DNA of 64,000 bases from Steroidobacteraceae bacterium (GCA_027531255.1 JAPZRU010000010.1:1-64000); one strand, 5' to 3'. Shown: positions 46,059 through 57,622, counted from the stretch's first letter. Numbers and translations are program-made. Notes: generated from the sequence alone by a model not told the origin.

Positions 46059-46753
46059 TGGGATTCGAGGCCGGAGAGGATCAGCTCTGCGTAGATCTTC
46101 CCGATCTCCTCGGCCGTCACGTCGGACTTCTCGGGCCTGAACCAGCGGTGTGTCCAGCCGATGACGCCGAGGATGCCGTAGGCCACCACCCGGGAGGAGC
46201 CCACGTTCCGGAAGCTGCCGTCCGCGTAGCCTTCCTCGATCATCGCGATGATCGCGTTCTCGATGTCGCGGTTGAGCTTCCGCATGTGCCTGGACCAGGC
46301 GGAGCGCTTGTCGCTGACGTGGCTGAGGTTCTCGCGGATATAGATGTAGATCAGCGGGTAGTGCTCGCCGTACGAGGACATGAGCGCGATGATCAGGTCG
46401 CGCAGCTTGCGACGCGGGCTGACCTTGCTGGCGAGGATGCGCGTCGCGATCGAGGCGTTGCGCTCGATGACCTCCCGCAGGATCTCGTCGAACAGCTCCT
46501 CCTTGGAGGAGATGTAGTAGTAGAGCGAGGCCCGGTCGATGTCGAGCTCGGCGGCGACCGCGCTGAGACTGGCGCCCGTGAAGCCGAGCCGGTTGAAGAC
46601 CCGCACGGCCGCCTCGGCGATCTCCTTGCGCCGCTTCTGGTAGGACTCGCTCGCCTCTTCCTTCGCGGCCGACCGGCGCTTGCCGATGCCGCTGGCCGAC
46701 GCGTCCTCGCGGGACGCCGCGCGTCGCTTCCCGGTGCCGTTCGCCGTCGCCAT
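46052..46753 (-). CDS. TetR-family regulator, probable master of the catabolic cluster
   Basis: The product is 233 residues. Residues ~1-38 form a Lys/Arg/Ala-rich extension with two similar blocks (GKRRAASREDASASGIGKRR, SAAKEEASES). The TetR helix-turn-helix follows: IAEAAVRVFNRLGFTGASLS, AVAAELDIDRASLYYYISSK, EELFDEIL. The C-terminal ligand domain resembles those of acyl-CoA-sensing TetRs (YGEHYPLIYIYIRENL, HRWFRPEKSDVTAEEIG). A perfect copy of the palindromic operator lies 73 bases before its start, indicating autoregulation. It is the only regulator within the cluster, so it is inferred to control all units with this operator. An acyl-CoA intermediate is the probable inducer. Confidence 0.88.
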   Translation of the reverse strand: MATANGTGKRRAASREDASASGIGKRRSAAKEEASESYQKRRKEIAEAAVRVFNRLGFTGASLSAVAAELDIDRASLYYYISSKEELFDEILREVIERNASIATRILASKVSPRRKLRDLIIALMSSYGEHYPLIYIYIRENLSHVSDKRSAWSRHMRKLNRDIENAIIAMIEEGYADGSFRNVGSSRVVAYGILGVIGWTHRWFRPEKSDVTAEEIGKIYAELILSGLESHY

Positions 46754-46825
46754 CGTCGCGCCTTTCGCGGCCTCGACGCGGCCGCTAGAATGCAATGGCA
46801 AAGGTTCGCAGCCGCCGCGGCCTCT

Positions 46826-46843
46826 GTCAACACGGTAGTTGAC
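46826..46843. promoter_or_regulatory. TetR-type operator, copy 3 (own promoter)
   Basis: GTCAACACGGTAGTTGAC has perfect arms. It lies 73 bases upstream of the TetR start and suggests autorepression. Confidence 0.75.
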
Positions 46844-47044
46844 GAAGGGGATACGTCCGCCGTGGCAGGAGACCGCGCCCGCCTCGGCCGACGTCCCGGC
46901 GCCGCCCTTCGCGCCTCCCGCGACCCCATCTCGCCCCCGCCACGGTCGCAGGCCCGCGCAAGTTTCCGCAGCCGCGGCCTCGCCGCACCGGGGCTCCCGG
47001 CCCCGCGAACGCACCGGGTGCGCTCCCGGCCGGCGGTGGCCGGT

Positions 47045-47062
47045 GTCAACGAACACGTTGAG
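47045..47062. promoter_or_regulatory. TetR-type operator, copy 4
   Basis: GTCAACGAACACGTTGAG matches with one change in the last base. It is the distal of two sites before the monooxygenase gene. Confidence 0.65.
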
Positions 47063-47107
47063 AAAAGCCGCCGGATCGCTCCGGAGGCGTCGCGCGCCGG
47101 CCCTCTG

Positions 47108-47125
47108 GTCAACGGGTATGTTGAC
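47108..47125. promoter_or_regulatory. TetR-type operator, copy 5
   Basis: GTCAACGGGTATGTTGAC has perfect arms, 53 bases before the monooxygenase start. Its centre is 63 bases from copy 4, almost exactly six helical turns. Confidence 0.75.
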
Positions 47126-47178
47126 GAACGCGCGGCCGCGCCCGTAGACTGCCGGCCATCCTCAGAGGAGTGCAGGCG

Positions 47179-48807
47179 ATGGCCGAGGTCGATGCGATCG
47201 TCGTGGGGGCGGGCTTCGCCGGCCTGCGTGCGCTCTACACGCTCCGCAAGCTGGGGCTCCGGGTCACGGTGCTCGAGGCCAGCGACGACGTGGGCGGCGT
47301 CTGGTACCACAACGCGTACCCGGGCGCGCGCTGCGACGTCGAGAGCTACGACTACTCGTACCGTTTCTCGCCCGAGCTCGAGCAGGAGTGGCGCTGGACG
47401 GAACGCTACGCGCAGCAGCCGGAGATCCTGCGCTACATCCACCATGTCGCGGACCGCTTCGACCTGCGCCGGGACGTGCTGCTGAACACGCGGATGACGC
47501 GCGCGGAGTACGACGAGGCGGGCGCGAGGTGGACGGTCACGGCCGAGGACGGCCGGACGTGGACCACGTGGATGCTCGTGCTGTGCGTCGGACAGCTGTC
47601 GCTGCCGAAGCGGCCGGACTATCCGGGCCAGGACCTGTTCGAGGGCGAGGTGGTCCACTCGGGCCAGTGGCCTAAGCGCAAGGTCGAATGGGCCAGCAGG
47701 CGCGTCGCGATCATCGGCACCGGCTCGTCCGGCATGCAGATGACGCCGGTCATCGCGCAGACCGCGAAGCACCTGACGGTGTTCCAGCGCACGCCGAACT
47801 ACAGCGTACCCGCCGCCAACGCGCCGGTGACGGAGGAGGAGGACCGGCAGGTCAAGGCGAGCTATCCTGCGCGGCGCGCCCAGGCCGCGAACTCGCCGAG
47901 CGGGCTCGGCTTCATGCCGAATCGCAGGTCCGCCCTCGACGACCCGCCCGAGGTGCGCGAGCAGGTGTACGAGGCCGCGTACAACCGGCTCGGCTTCGGC
48001 TTCGCGCTCGCCTACCACGACATCCTGCTGTCGAAGCCGGCCAACGACACGGCGGCCGAGTTCGTGCGCCGCAAGACCGCCGAGAAGATCAGGGATCCGG
48101 AACTCCGGAAGAAGCTCGTGCCGATGGACCACGCGTTCGCGGCGCGGCGCCCGTCCGTGGACAGCGGCTACTACGAGGCCTTCAATCGCGACAACGTCGA
48201 GCTCGCGGACCTGCGCGAGGCGCCGATCGTCGAGTTCACGCCGACCGGCATCCGCACCACCGCGAAGCACCACGAGTTCGACCTCGTGATCCTCGCGACC
48301 GGCTTCGACGTGTTCACCGGCTCGCTGTTCAAGCCGGAGATCACCGGCCGCGGCGGCCTCACGCTGAAGCGGAAGTGGGCGAACGGGCCGATCACGCACC
48401 TCGGCATCGGCGTGAACGCCTTTCCGAACCTGTTCATCGTCGTGGGTCCCGGCAGCCCCTCGCTGCTGTCGAACGTGCTGGTGTCCACCGAGGAGCAGCT
48501 CGACTGGCTCGCGACCCTGATCGCGAAGATGCGCGACGAGGGCATCCGCGAGTTCGAGGTGACGGCGCAGGCCGAACAGGAGTGGGTCGCGCACGTGAAC
48601 GAGCGCGCGAAGGAGACGATCTACCCGAGCGCGCAGTCGTTCTACATGGGCTCCGAGCTGCCCGGGAAGCCGCGGGTGTTCATGCCGTATTCGGGCGGCG
48701 TGCGCGGCTACCGCCGGCTGCTGCACCAGTGCGCGGAGCAGGGCTACTCCGGCTTCGAGCTGCGCAAGGCGCCGGCGGCGAGCCGGCCGCGCAGGCAGGC
48801 GAGCTGA
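47179..48807 (+). CDS. Baeyer-Villiger monooxygenase (type I, FAD/NADPH)
   Basis: The product is 542 residues. First Rossmann motif is VVGAGFAGLRAL (Gly10, Gly12, Gly15), the second is IIGTGSSGMQMTP. The type I fingerprint FxGxxxHxxxWP is FEGEVVHSGQWP at residues 154-165. DVGGVWYHNAYPGARCD and LILATGFDVFTG-type ILATGFD are also typical. Such enzymes insert oxygen next to a ketone, giving a lactone or ester. Length and motifs match cyclic-ketone and steroid monooxygenases. The ATG at 47179 has GAGGAG 8 bases upstream; GTG at 47170 is the alternative. Two operators precede it. Confidence 0.92.
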   Translation: MAEVDAIVVGAGFAGLRALYTLRKLGLRVTVLEASDDVGGVWYHNAYPGARCDVESYDYSYRFSPELEQEWRWTERYAQQPEILRYIHHVADRFDLRRDVLLNTRMTRAEYDEAGARWTVTAEDGRTWTTWMLVLCVGQLSLPKRPDYPGQDLFEGEVVHSGQWPKRKVEWASRRVAIIGTGSSGMQMTPVIAQTAKHLTVFQRTPNYSVPAANAPVTEEEDRQVKASYPARRAQAANSPSGLGFMPNRRSALDDPPEVREQVYEAAYNRLGFGFALAYHDILLSKPANDTAAEFVRRKTAEKIRDPELRKKLVPMDHAFAARRPSVDSGYYEAFNRDNVELADLREAPIVEFTPTGIRTTAKHHEFDLVILATGFDVFTGSLFKPEITGRGGLTLKRKWANGPITHLGIGVNAFPNLFIVVGPGSPSLLSNVLVSTEEQLDWLATLIAKMRDEGIREFEVTAQAEQEWVAHVNERAKETIYPSAQSFYMGSELPGKPRVFMPYSGGVRGYRRLLHQCAEQGYSGFELRKAPAASRPRRQAS

Positions 48808-48900
48808 TCCGCGCGGGAGGCGGAAGCGCCGGGAGCTCCGGCGCCGCCGCCGCTCCACGGCCGGCGCCGCTCCGGAGGCGCGGTGCCGGCGCTGCCGCGA

Positions 48901-50319
48901 CTAGCCTTCCGGATGCGCCGCCGCGTAGTCGCGGCGGTAGCCGCGCCGGCCGAGGCCGAAGATCAGCCCGGCCGCGAGCGTCGAGATCGCCAGCGTAATC
49001 GCGAGCGACGTCCCGACCGCGGCCTCGGACGCGAACGCGTAGTCGTTCAGCACGCCGGGCAGCAGCGGCCCCAGCGTCAGGCCGCCGAGGTTCGCGACGA
49101 AGAGGTAGATCGCGATCGCCTGGCCGCGCACCTGGTTCGGCAGCACGAGCTGGAGCGCCGCGTAACAGCTGCCGGCCGGCATCGCGAGCGCGAACACGCC
49201 GGGTGCGAACAGCGCGAGCTGCAGCCAGGGGCTGGCCTCGAAGAAGCCGGCGGCGCCGTACGCGGCGCAGCCGATCGCGCCGCCCCAGGCGCCGAGACGC
49301 AGCGCGGCGTCGCGCTGGCCCTGGCGGAACCAGCGGTCCGCGATGCGGCCGCCGGCGTACATGCCGGCGCAGCCGAACACCAGCACGAGCAGCCCGAGGC
49401 GCGTGCCCGCGTCGCCCGGGCTCCACGCGTGGACGCGCTGGAAGTACACGGGCGCCCAGAGCATGAACGCGTAGAGCGCGACGGCGAAGGCCATCTGGCC
49501 GCCGGAGATCGCGATCAGCGACGCGGCGCGGCGCCGCAGCTCGCGGACGGTGGCGGCGATGTCGAGGTGCGCGTGGGCGCCGTCGGCCGCGACGATCGCG
49601 CCCCGCCGCGACGGCTCGCGTAGCGTCCAGACCCAGAGCGCCACCAGCAGGCCCGGCAGGCCGACGATCAGGAAGGTCGCACGCCAGCTGGCGATCTCGC
49701 CGACCAGCGGCAGCACCACCGTGGGCGTCGTCGCGACCGCCTGGATCACTGCGCCGCCGACCAGCAGCGCCGAGCCGGCGCCGATGTAGATGCCCATCGA
49801 GTAGACGCTGAGCGCGGAGGACAGCTTCTCGCGCGGGAACGAGTCCGCGATCATCGACGCGGCGGCCGGGTTCAGCACCGCCTCGCCGAGCCCGACGCCC
49901 ATGCGCGCGAGGAACAGTTCCCCGTAGCCGCGAGCGAGCGCGCAGGCCGCCGTCATCGCACTCCAGAACGCGACGCCGGCGACGACGAGGTTGCGCCGGT
50001 TGGAGCGGTCGACGATGCGGCCGAGCGGCAGCGCCATCAGCGTGTAGAACAGCGAGAACGCGAGGCCGCCGAGCAGACCGACCTGCGTGTCCGAGATGCC
50101 GAGGTCCGCCTTGATCGGGCCGACGAGCAGGCTGAGGATCTGCCGGTCGATGAACGACAGCGTGTAGCAGACCGTCATCACGAAGACGAGGTACCAGCCC
50201 TGGCTCGGCGCCTCGCGCGCGGCGGTCGCCGCGAGGCCCCCCGGCGCCGCGAGCGGCGCCGGGGCCTTGCCGGCGGCCGCGGCGCTGCCCGTGCCCCGGA
50301 CCGACGTGTCGGCGTCCAT
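48901..50319 (-). CDS. MFS transporter (spinster/ACS-like)
   Basis: The product is 472 residues with 12 predicted transmembrane segments. Motif A is in FYTLMALPLGRIVDRSNRRN and the second-half equivalent in YAGGRIADRWFRQGQRD. The first helix reads LVFVMTVCYTLSFIDRQILS, a spinster-type pattern frequent in steroid and aromatic degradation clusters. It starts 8 bases after the TonB receptor stop, so the outer- and inner-membrane transporters are co-transcribed and likely handle the same substrate. Confidence 0.88.
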   Translation of the reverse strand: MDADTSVRGTGSAAAAGKAPAPLAAPGGLAATAAREAPSQGWYLVFVMTVCYTLSFIDRQILSLLVGPIKADLGISDTQVGLLGGLAFSLFYTLMALPLGRIVDRSNRRNLVVAGVAFWSAMTAACALARGYGELFLARMGVGLGEAVLNPAAASMIADSFPREKLSSALSVYSMGIYIGAGSALLVGGAVIQAVATTPTVVLPLVGEIASWRATFLIVGLPGLLVALWVWTLREPSRRGAIVAADGAHAHLDIAATVRELRRRAASLIAISGGQMAFAVALYAFMLWAPVYFQRVHAWSPGDAGTRLGLLVLVFGCAGMYAGGRIADRWFRQGQRDAALRLGAWGGAIGCAAYGAAGFFEASPWLQLALFAPGVFALAMPAGSCYAALQLVLPNQVRGQAIAIYLFVANLGGLTLGPLLPGVLNDYAFASEAAVGTSLAITLAISTLAAGLIFGLGRRGYRRDYAAAHPEG

Positions 50320-50327
50320 GCCCGTCT

Positions 50328-52553
<2,226 letters not shown>

Positions 52554-52660
52554 CCGGGTACTCCGCCGGTTTGGATTGAGTCCGTCGCGTGGCCGCGGGC
52601 GGCCAACGCCCGACGATCCACCCCCCTCGACCACGGACCGGAGTTCCGGACCGCCTGACC

Positions 52661-52678
52661 ATCAACATCTACGTTGAT
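52661..52678. promoter_or_regulatory. TetR-type operator, copy 6
   Basis: ATCAACATCTACGTTGAT is a perfect palindrome with outer bases changed symmetrically (A/T instead of G/C). It is the proximal site before the TonB receptor. Confidence 0.65.
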
Positions 52679-52706
52679 GACATTGATGACACGGCGCCGC
52701 GCGTCT

Positions 52707-52724
52707 GTCAACACTGTCATTGAC
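52707..52724. promoter_or_regulatory. TetR-type operator, copy 7
   Basis: GTCAACACTGTCATTGAC matches with one change in the right arm. Its centre is 46 bases from copy 6. Confidence 0.65.
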
Positions 52725-52822
52725 GGAAGGAGGTCGCAGCCGACCTGGACGGCCGGCCCGTCCGCCCGGGTGGATCGGGGTGGCCGGTAGCGGTGCGCGC
52801 CGCGACGCCCCCGCGAGTCCGC

Positions 52823-54346
52823 TCAGGCCGGGCCCGTGCCGCGGAGTTCGCGCTTCAGGATCTTGCCCGCCGAGCTCTTCGGCAGCGCGGGCACGAACTC
52901 GACGATCGTCGGACACTTGTAGTGCGCGAGACGCTCGCGCGCGAACGCGACGAGTTCGGCCGCGGTGGGCTGCGCGCCCGGGGCCGGCACGACGACCGCC
53001 TTGACGGTCTCGCCCCAGCGCTCGTGCGGCGCGCCGATCACCGCGATCTCGGCGACGCCGGGGTGGCGACCGAGCACGTTCTCCACTTCCGCGGGGAACA
53101 CGTTCTCGCCGCCGGAGACGATCATGTCCTTGTAGCGGTCGCGGATGTACACGTAGCCCTCGGCGTCCTGCACGGCGGCGTCGCCGGTGCGCAGCCAGCC
53201 GTCGGCGTCGATCGCCGCGGCCGTGTCCTGCGGTCGCCGCCAGTAGCCACGCGTCACCAGCGGCGAACGCACGCGGATCTCGCCGACGGTGCCGGTCGGC
53301 ACGCGCTCGCCGGTCGCCGGATCGACCAGCGCGAGCTCGACCCACGGCAGCCGCCGCCCGCACGAGCGCAGCCGCGCGGCGTGCGGCCCGCCCGGGTCGT
53401 GTTCGTGCGGCTGCAGCGTGATCACGGTGCCGGCCGTCTCGGTCATGCCGTACGCGTGGTTGAAGCCGCAGCCGAACACCTCGAGCGCGCGCCGCAGCAG
53501 GGTCTCGGTGATCGGCGACGCGCCGTAGACCAGCCGTTCGAGGCTCTTGAGCGGCATCGCGTCCACCCCGGGATGGTTCACGAGCGACTGGATGACGGTG
53601 GGCACGAAGAACGCATGGGTCACGCGGTGCCGCGCGATCGCGTCGAGCGTGGGGCCCGGTACGGGCTGCTGCATCAGCACGGTATGGCCGCCCTGGGTCA
53701 GCGCCATCAGGCCGTAGCCCAGACCGCCGATGTGGAACAGCGGCATCGCGACGAGGTTTACGCTGGCACTGCCGAAGCTCCAGGCCTCGCGCGCCATGCG
53801 CTCGGTGTACGCGAGGTTGCGGTGGGAGATCATCACGCCCTTCGCGCGCCCGGTGGTACCGGACGTGTAGAGGAGCGCGATCACGTCGTCCGGCTGCGAG
53901 CGGTGCTGCGGATCGTCGGCGGACGCGCGGTCGCGCCACGCCTCGTAGTCGTCCTCGAGCGTCAGGCAGGGCACGGCGTGCCCCGTTGGCGTCATCGCGC
54001 GCTGCTCGGCGCCCGCGATCACGAGACGCGGCGCCGCGTCCTCGAGGATCTCCTCGACCTCGCGCGCGGACAGGCGCCAGTTCACCGGCACGAGCACCGC
54101 ACCGGCCTTCGCGCAGGCAAAGACGAGCTCGTAGAACACGGGCGCGTTGCGGGCGACGATCACGACGCGGTCGCCGACCCCGACGCCCGCGTCGCGCAGC
54201 GCGTTCGCCGCGCGGCTGCTGCGCTCGTCCAGCTCGTGGAACGTCAGCGTGCGCTCGCCGTAGGTCAGGCACGGCGCGGCCGGCCGTGCGGCCGCGTAGT
54301 GGCGGAGCACGTCGGCCAGGTCGAAGCGGTCCGGGTCGAACGCCAT
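52823..54346 (-). CDS. Acyl-CoA synthetase (AMP-forming), FadD3-like
   Basis: The product is 507 residues. Motifs: LLYTSGTTGRAKGVMISHRN (A3), YGMTETAGTV (A5), WLRTGDAAVQDAEGYVYIRD (A7), and the terminal LPKSSAGKILKRELR with the catalytic lysine. It is the last gene of the HAD-ACAD-ligase operon. Activates a carboxylic acid as a CoA ester. The ATG at 54346 begins the family's usual N-terminus (LADVLRHYAAARPAAPCLTY); upstream frame is antisense-like. It lies 56 bases after the acyl-CoA dehydrogenase stop. Confidence 0.9.
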   Translation of the reverse strand: MAFDPDRFDLADVLRHYAAARPAAPCLTYGERTLTFHELDERSSRAANALRDAGVGVGDRVVIVARNAPVFYELVFACAKAGAVLVPVNWRLSAREVEEILEDAAPRLVIAGAEQRAMTPTGHAVPCLTLEDDYEAWRDRASADDPQHRSQPDDVIALLYTSGTTGRAKGVMISHRNLAYTERMAREAWSFGSASVNLVAMPLFHIGGLGYGLMALTQGGHTVLMQQPVPGPTLDAIARHRVTHAFFVPTVIQSLVNHPGVDAMPLKSLERLVYGASPITETLLRRALEVFGCGFNHAYGMTETAGTVITLQPHEHDPGGPHAARLRSCGRRLPWVELALVDPATGERVPTGTVGEIRVRSPLVTRGYWRRPQDTAAAIDADGWLRTGDAAVQDAEGYVYIRDRYKDMIVSGGENVFPAEVENVLGRHPGVAEIAVIGAPHERWGETVKAVVVPAPGAQPTAAELVAFARERLAHYKCPTIVEFVPALPKSSAGKILKRELRGTGPA

Positions 54347-54402
54347 CGGGGACTCCAGGTGCGCGGCGTGCGTCCGCCGTCGGCCGGCCGGCGGCGCCCC
54401 GC

Positions 54403-55581
54403 TCAGTAGCTCTTCGGCAGCCCGAGGCTGTGCATCGCGACGTGGTTCAGGATCATCTCGCGGCTGACGGGGGCCGTGCGGTGCAGCCGCGCGATGAACC
54501 ACAGGTCCGCGAGGCCGTACTCGTTCGAGAGGCCGTTGCCGCCGTGCACGTGGATCGCCTGGTCCAGCGCCTTCAGCGACGACTCCGCCGCCAGGAACTT
54601 CGCCATGTTGGCCGCCTCCGCCGCGTCCCCGCCCTCATCGTAGAGCTGCGCGGCCCGCGCCGTCATCAGCCGCGCCGCCTGCACGCCGACGAAGGCCTCG
54701 GCGAGCGGGTGGGCGACGCCCTGGTGCGCGCCGATCGGCACGCTCCACACCTTGCGCGTGGTCACGTAGTCGGCGGCGCGGGCGAGCGCGTAGCGCGAGA
54801 TGCCGTTGTTGATCGCGGCCGCGGCCACGCGTTCCGGGTTCAGCCCGGAGAAGACGTGCTTCAGGCCCTGGCCGCGCTGGCCGATCAGCTGGTGCTCCTC
54901 GAGGCGCACGCCGTCGAAGAAGGTCGTGAACTGCTTCTCCGGCGAGCGCAGCGCGGCGTCGATCGGCTGGAACGACAGGCCCGGCGAGTCCGTCGGCACG
55001 ACGAACAGCGACAGCGGCGCGCGGCCGCGCGCGTCCGGCTCGCCGTCGCGGGCGACGACCAGCACCGCGTCGGAGCAGTCGATGTCGGAGGTCCAGTACT
55101 TCGTGCCCGTGAGCGTCCAGCCCGAGCCGTCGCGCTTCGCGGACGTGGTGATCCGGTGCGTGTTGGAGCCCGCGTCCGGCTCGGTGATGGCGAAACACAT
55201 CTTGCGCCGGCCGCCGGCGAGCGCCGGCAGCCACTCGCGCTTCTGCGCCTCGGTGCCGTGCGCCGCGAGGATCGGCGCGGTGATCGAGGAGATCACCAGC
55301 GCGAGCATCGGACAGCCCTGCGCGGCGGTTTCCTCGATCACGATGTTGAGGTCGGCGATGCCGCCGCCGCTGCCGCCGTACTCCTCGGGCATGTGGGCGC
55401 CGAGAAAGCCCGCCTCGGCGAGCGCCGCCCACAGCTCGTCCGGCTGCCCGCCGCTCGCGACCTTCTGCTGGAAGTACTTGCGCCCGAAGCCGCCGGCGAG
55501 GCGCGCGACGCTCTCGCGCAGCGCGGCGTGGTGCTCGGCGGTGTCGACGAGCGCGTTCGCGAACATGGGCTGGGAGATCAT
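54403..55581 (-). CDS. Acyl-CoA dehydrogenase
   Basis: The product is 392 residues. FAD motifs: MCFAITEPDAGSNTHRITTS and GTKYWTSDIDCSDAVLVVA, with AIHVHGGNGLSNEYGLADLW. The C-terminus has LHRTAPVSREMILNHVAM, with Glu in the catalytic region of this subgroup. It oxidises a substrate acyl-CoA. The gene overlaps the 3-hydroxyacyl-CoA dehydrogenase stop by 4 bases (ATGA), so the two are made together. Confidence 0.9.
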   Translation of the reverse strand: MISQPMFANALVDTAEHHAALRESVARLAGGFGRKYFQQKVASGGQPDELWAALAEAGFLGAHMPEEYGGSGGGIADLNIVIEETAAQGCPMLALVISSITAPILAAHGTEAQKREWLPALAGGRRKMCFAITEPDAGSNTHRITTSAKRDGSGWTLTGTKYWTSDIDCSDAVLVVARDGEPDARGRAPLSLFVVPTDSPGLSFQPIDAALRSPEKQFTTFFDGVRLEEHQLIGQRGQGLKHVFSGLNPERVAAAAINNGISRYALARAADYVTTRKVWSVPIGAHQGVAHPLAEAFVGVQAARLMTARAAQLYDEGGDAAEAANMAKFLAAESSLKALDQAIHVHGGNGLSNEYGLADLWFIARLHRTAPVSREMILNHVAMHSLGLPKSY

Positions 55582-56432
55582 GCGTTGCCCTCGGGCCAGG
55601 CGTAGAAGCCCCGGCCGCTCTTGCGGCCGAGCTCCCCGCGCGCCACCTTCTCGATCAGGATGCGGGGCGGCGCGTAGCGCTCGCCGTAGACCTTCTCCAG
55701 CACGCGGGCGATGTCGAGCCGCACGTCGAGGCCGACCATGTCGCTCAGCTTAAGCGGCCCGACCGGGTGCCGGAAGGCGAGCAGCGACGCGCGGTCGATG
55801 TCCTCGACGCTCGCGACGCCGTCCTCGAGCATGCGCATCGCCTCGAGGCTCGAGATCAGGTCGAGCCGGCTGGTCGCGAAGCCGGGCACGTTGCCTACCA
55901 CGATCGACTGCTTGTCGATGCGGGTGGCGAACGTGCGCGCGGCCTCGACGGCCGCGTCGGAGGTCGCGGCGCCGCGCACGATCTCGAGGAACTTGAAGGA
56001 CCAGACCGGCTGGAAGAAGTGCGTGCCGAGGAAGCGGGTCGGGTCCGGCAGCGCCCGCGCGAGTTCGTCGATCGACATCGCGCTCGTGTTCGTGCCGATC
56101 AGCGCCGGCTCGAGCGCGGCGATCTCGGCGAGCACGCGGTGCTTGAGCTCGAGGCGCTCGGAAACCGTTTCGATGGCGAGAGCGGGGTGCGCGGGCGCGT
56201 CGGCGACGCGCGCGACCCGCCGCAGCCGCGCGAGCGCGGCGGCCGCGCCGGCCTCGTCCTGCTTGCCGCGACGGACGCCGTCCTGCGCCGCGGCCGCGCA
56301 GTCGCGCGCGAGCACCGCCGCCCGCGCGTCGTCGGGCTCGACCACCGTGACCGCGTAGCCGGCCTGCGCGCAGACGTACGCGATGCCGGTGCCCATGGTT
56401 CCACCGCCGATCACGGCGACTTGCTGCGTCAT
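55578..56432 (-). CDS. 3-hydroxyacyl-CoA dehydrogenase
   Basis: The product is 284 residues. NAD-binding GGGTMGTGIAYVCAQAGY, catalytic region IGTNTSAMSIDELA, then GTHFFQPVWSFKFLEIV with the His, and NVPGFATSRL plus GRKSGRGFYAW at the end are characteristic of HbdA/PaaH-type enzymes. It is the first gene of the operon with the acyl-CoA dehydrogenase and the ligase. Two palindromic operators (56506 and 56562) lie 74-147 bases upstream. Confidence 0.92.
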   Translation of the reverse strand: MTQQVAVIGGGTMGTGIAYVCAQAGYAVTVVEPDDARAAVLARDCAAAAQDGVRRGKQDEAGAAAALARLRRVARVADAPAHPALAIETVSERLELKHRVLAEIAALEPALIGTNTSAMSIDELARALPDPTRFLGTHFFQPVWSFKFLEIVRGAATSDAAVEAARTFATRIDKQSIVVGNVPGFATSRLDLISSLEAMRMLEDGVASVEDIDRASLLAFRHPVGPLKLSDMVGLDVRLDIARVLEKVYGERYAPPRILIEKVARGELGRKSGRGFYAWPEGNA

Positions 56433-56505
56433 GCGGATGCCTGCGGGTTCCGGTGGCTGCGCGAGCCCGGGATCGGCAGGAAGCGGCCGGGGGCGGGCTC
56501 AGTTC

Positions 56506-56523
56506 GTCTACGATGGTGTTGAT
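56506..56523. promoter_or_regulatory. TetR-type operator, copy 8
   Basis: GTCTACGATGGTGTTGAT keeps 10 of 12 arm positions of the consensus. It is the proximal site before the 3-hydroxyacyl-CoA dehydrogenase operon. Confidence 0.5.
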
Positions 56524-56561
56524 CGACGCGTGACTGTAGCGAGGCGGGCGCCCGGGTGTCA

Positions 56562-56579
56562 ATAAACACCGGTGTTGAC
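56562..56579. promoter_or_regulatory. TetR-type operator, copy 9 (degenerate)
   Basis: ATAAACACCGGTGTTGAC has a perfect right arm; the left arm matches at four of six positions. GTCAA at 56558 with TTGAC at 56579 forms an alternative longer palindrome. Confidence 0.45.
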
Positions 56580-56663
56580 GGATGCGGGGCCGACCGGCGC
56601 AGGGCGTCGCGCGGATGCGGGTCGCACCGGCGGCGTTCCGCCGCACCGCGCGCCCGGCGCGCG

Positions 56664-57570
56664 TCAGCGGCCGGGCGGCCGGAAGTAGTCCGGCCGGCCG
56701 CCGGGCCAGTCCTCGCCCCACTGCTGGCGGCCGCCGTCCACGGCCAGCACCTCGCCGGTGACGAAGGACCCGGTCTGGGGCGAGGCGAGGTAGGCGACGG
56801 CCTGTGCGACGTCGAGCGCGGTTCCGAAGCGCTTCAGCGGCGTGGAGTCGCGCAGCGCCTCGGCGGCGGCGCGCGGGTAGACGTTCAGACCGTCGGTTGC
56901 GATCGGGCCGGGTGCCACGCAGTTCACGCGGATGCCGAGCGGCGCCCACTCGACGGCGACGGTGCGGCTCAGGTGCACGACGCCGGCACGGGCGGCGCAG
57001 GTGTGGGCGAGCTGCGGGATGCCGCGGTTCATGACCGCGACGATGTTGACGATCGAGCCGGGTCGGCCGCGGTCGCGCCACTGCCGCGCGGCGGCCTGCA
57101 TCATGTACCAGGTGCCGCTCAGGTTCGTGTCGATGACGGCGTTCCAGCCCTTCGGCGAGAAGTCGATCGCGGCCTGCGGGTACTGCCCGCCGCCGTTGTT
57201 GACGAGGTGATCGAGCGCACCGAAGCAGTCCCAGGTCTCGGCGACGAGCTGCGCCACCTGCTCGGGGTCGCGGATCGTCATCGCGCGGCAGGCAACGTCG
57301 CGGCCGAGGCGCTCGCGGATGCCCGCGGCGGTCTCCTCGAGCTTCTCCGCGCGGCGCCCGCAGACCATCACGTTCGCGCCGAGGCGCGTGAAGCAGTAGG
57401 CCATCGCGCGGCCGATTCCGCTGCCGCCCCCCCGAGACCAGGAAGGTCCGGCCCGCGAACAGATCGGGCTGGAACGCGAGCGGCAGCGTTGCGAGTTCCT
57501 CGTCCGTGTGGCCCCACGAGGCGGGCGCGTCGGTCGCTGGTCGGGAGGCTTCGGCGGCTGCGAGCGTCAT
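56664..57570 (-). pseudogene. SDR oxidoreductase interrupted by a one-base homopolymer frameshift
   Basis: Translation from the ATG at 57570 (TLAAAEASRPATDAPASWGH, ATLPLAFQPDLFAGRTFLVS) reaches a run of seven G (57427-57433 read as C on the + strand) and then leaves the frame. With six G it would continue SGGGSGIGRAMAYCFTRLGA, the cofactor loop, then NNGGGQYPQAAIDFS, VNIVAVMNRG and VDGGRQQWGEDW to the stop at 56664. The repaired protein is 301 residues, close to trans-2-enoyl-CoA reductase or 2,4-dienoyl-CoA reductase-like SDRs. The catalytic Tyr position reads AHTCAARAG, so Tyr is replaced. A sequencing error is possible. One perfect operator lies 53 bases upstream of the start. Confidence 0.75.
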
Positions 57571-57622
57571 CGGTGGATTCCGGCGTCGGGAAGAGTCAGC
57601 TTTCCAGAGCGCGTCGACGTTT

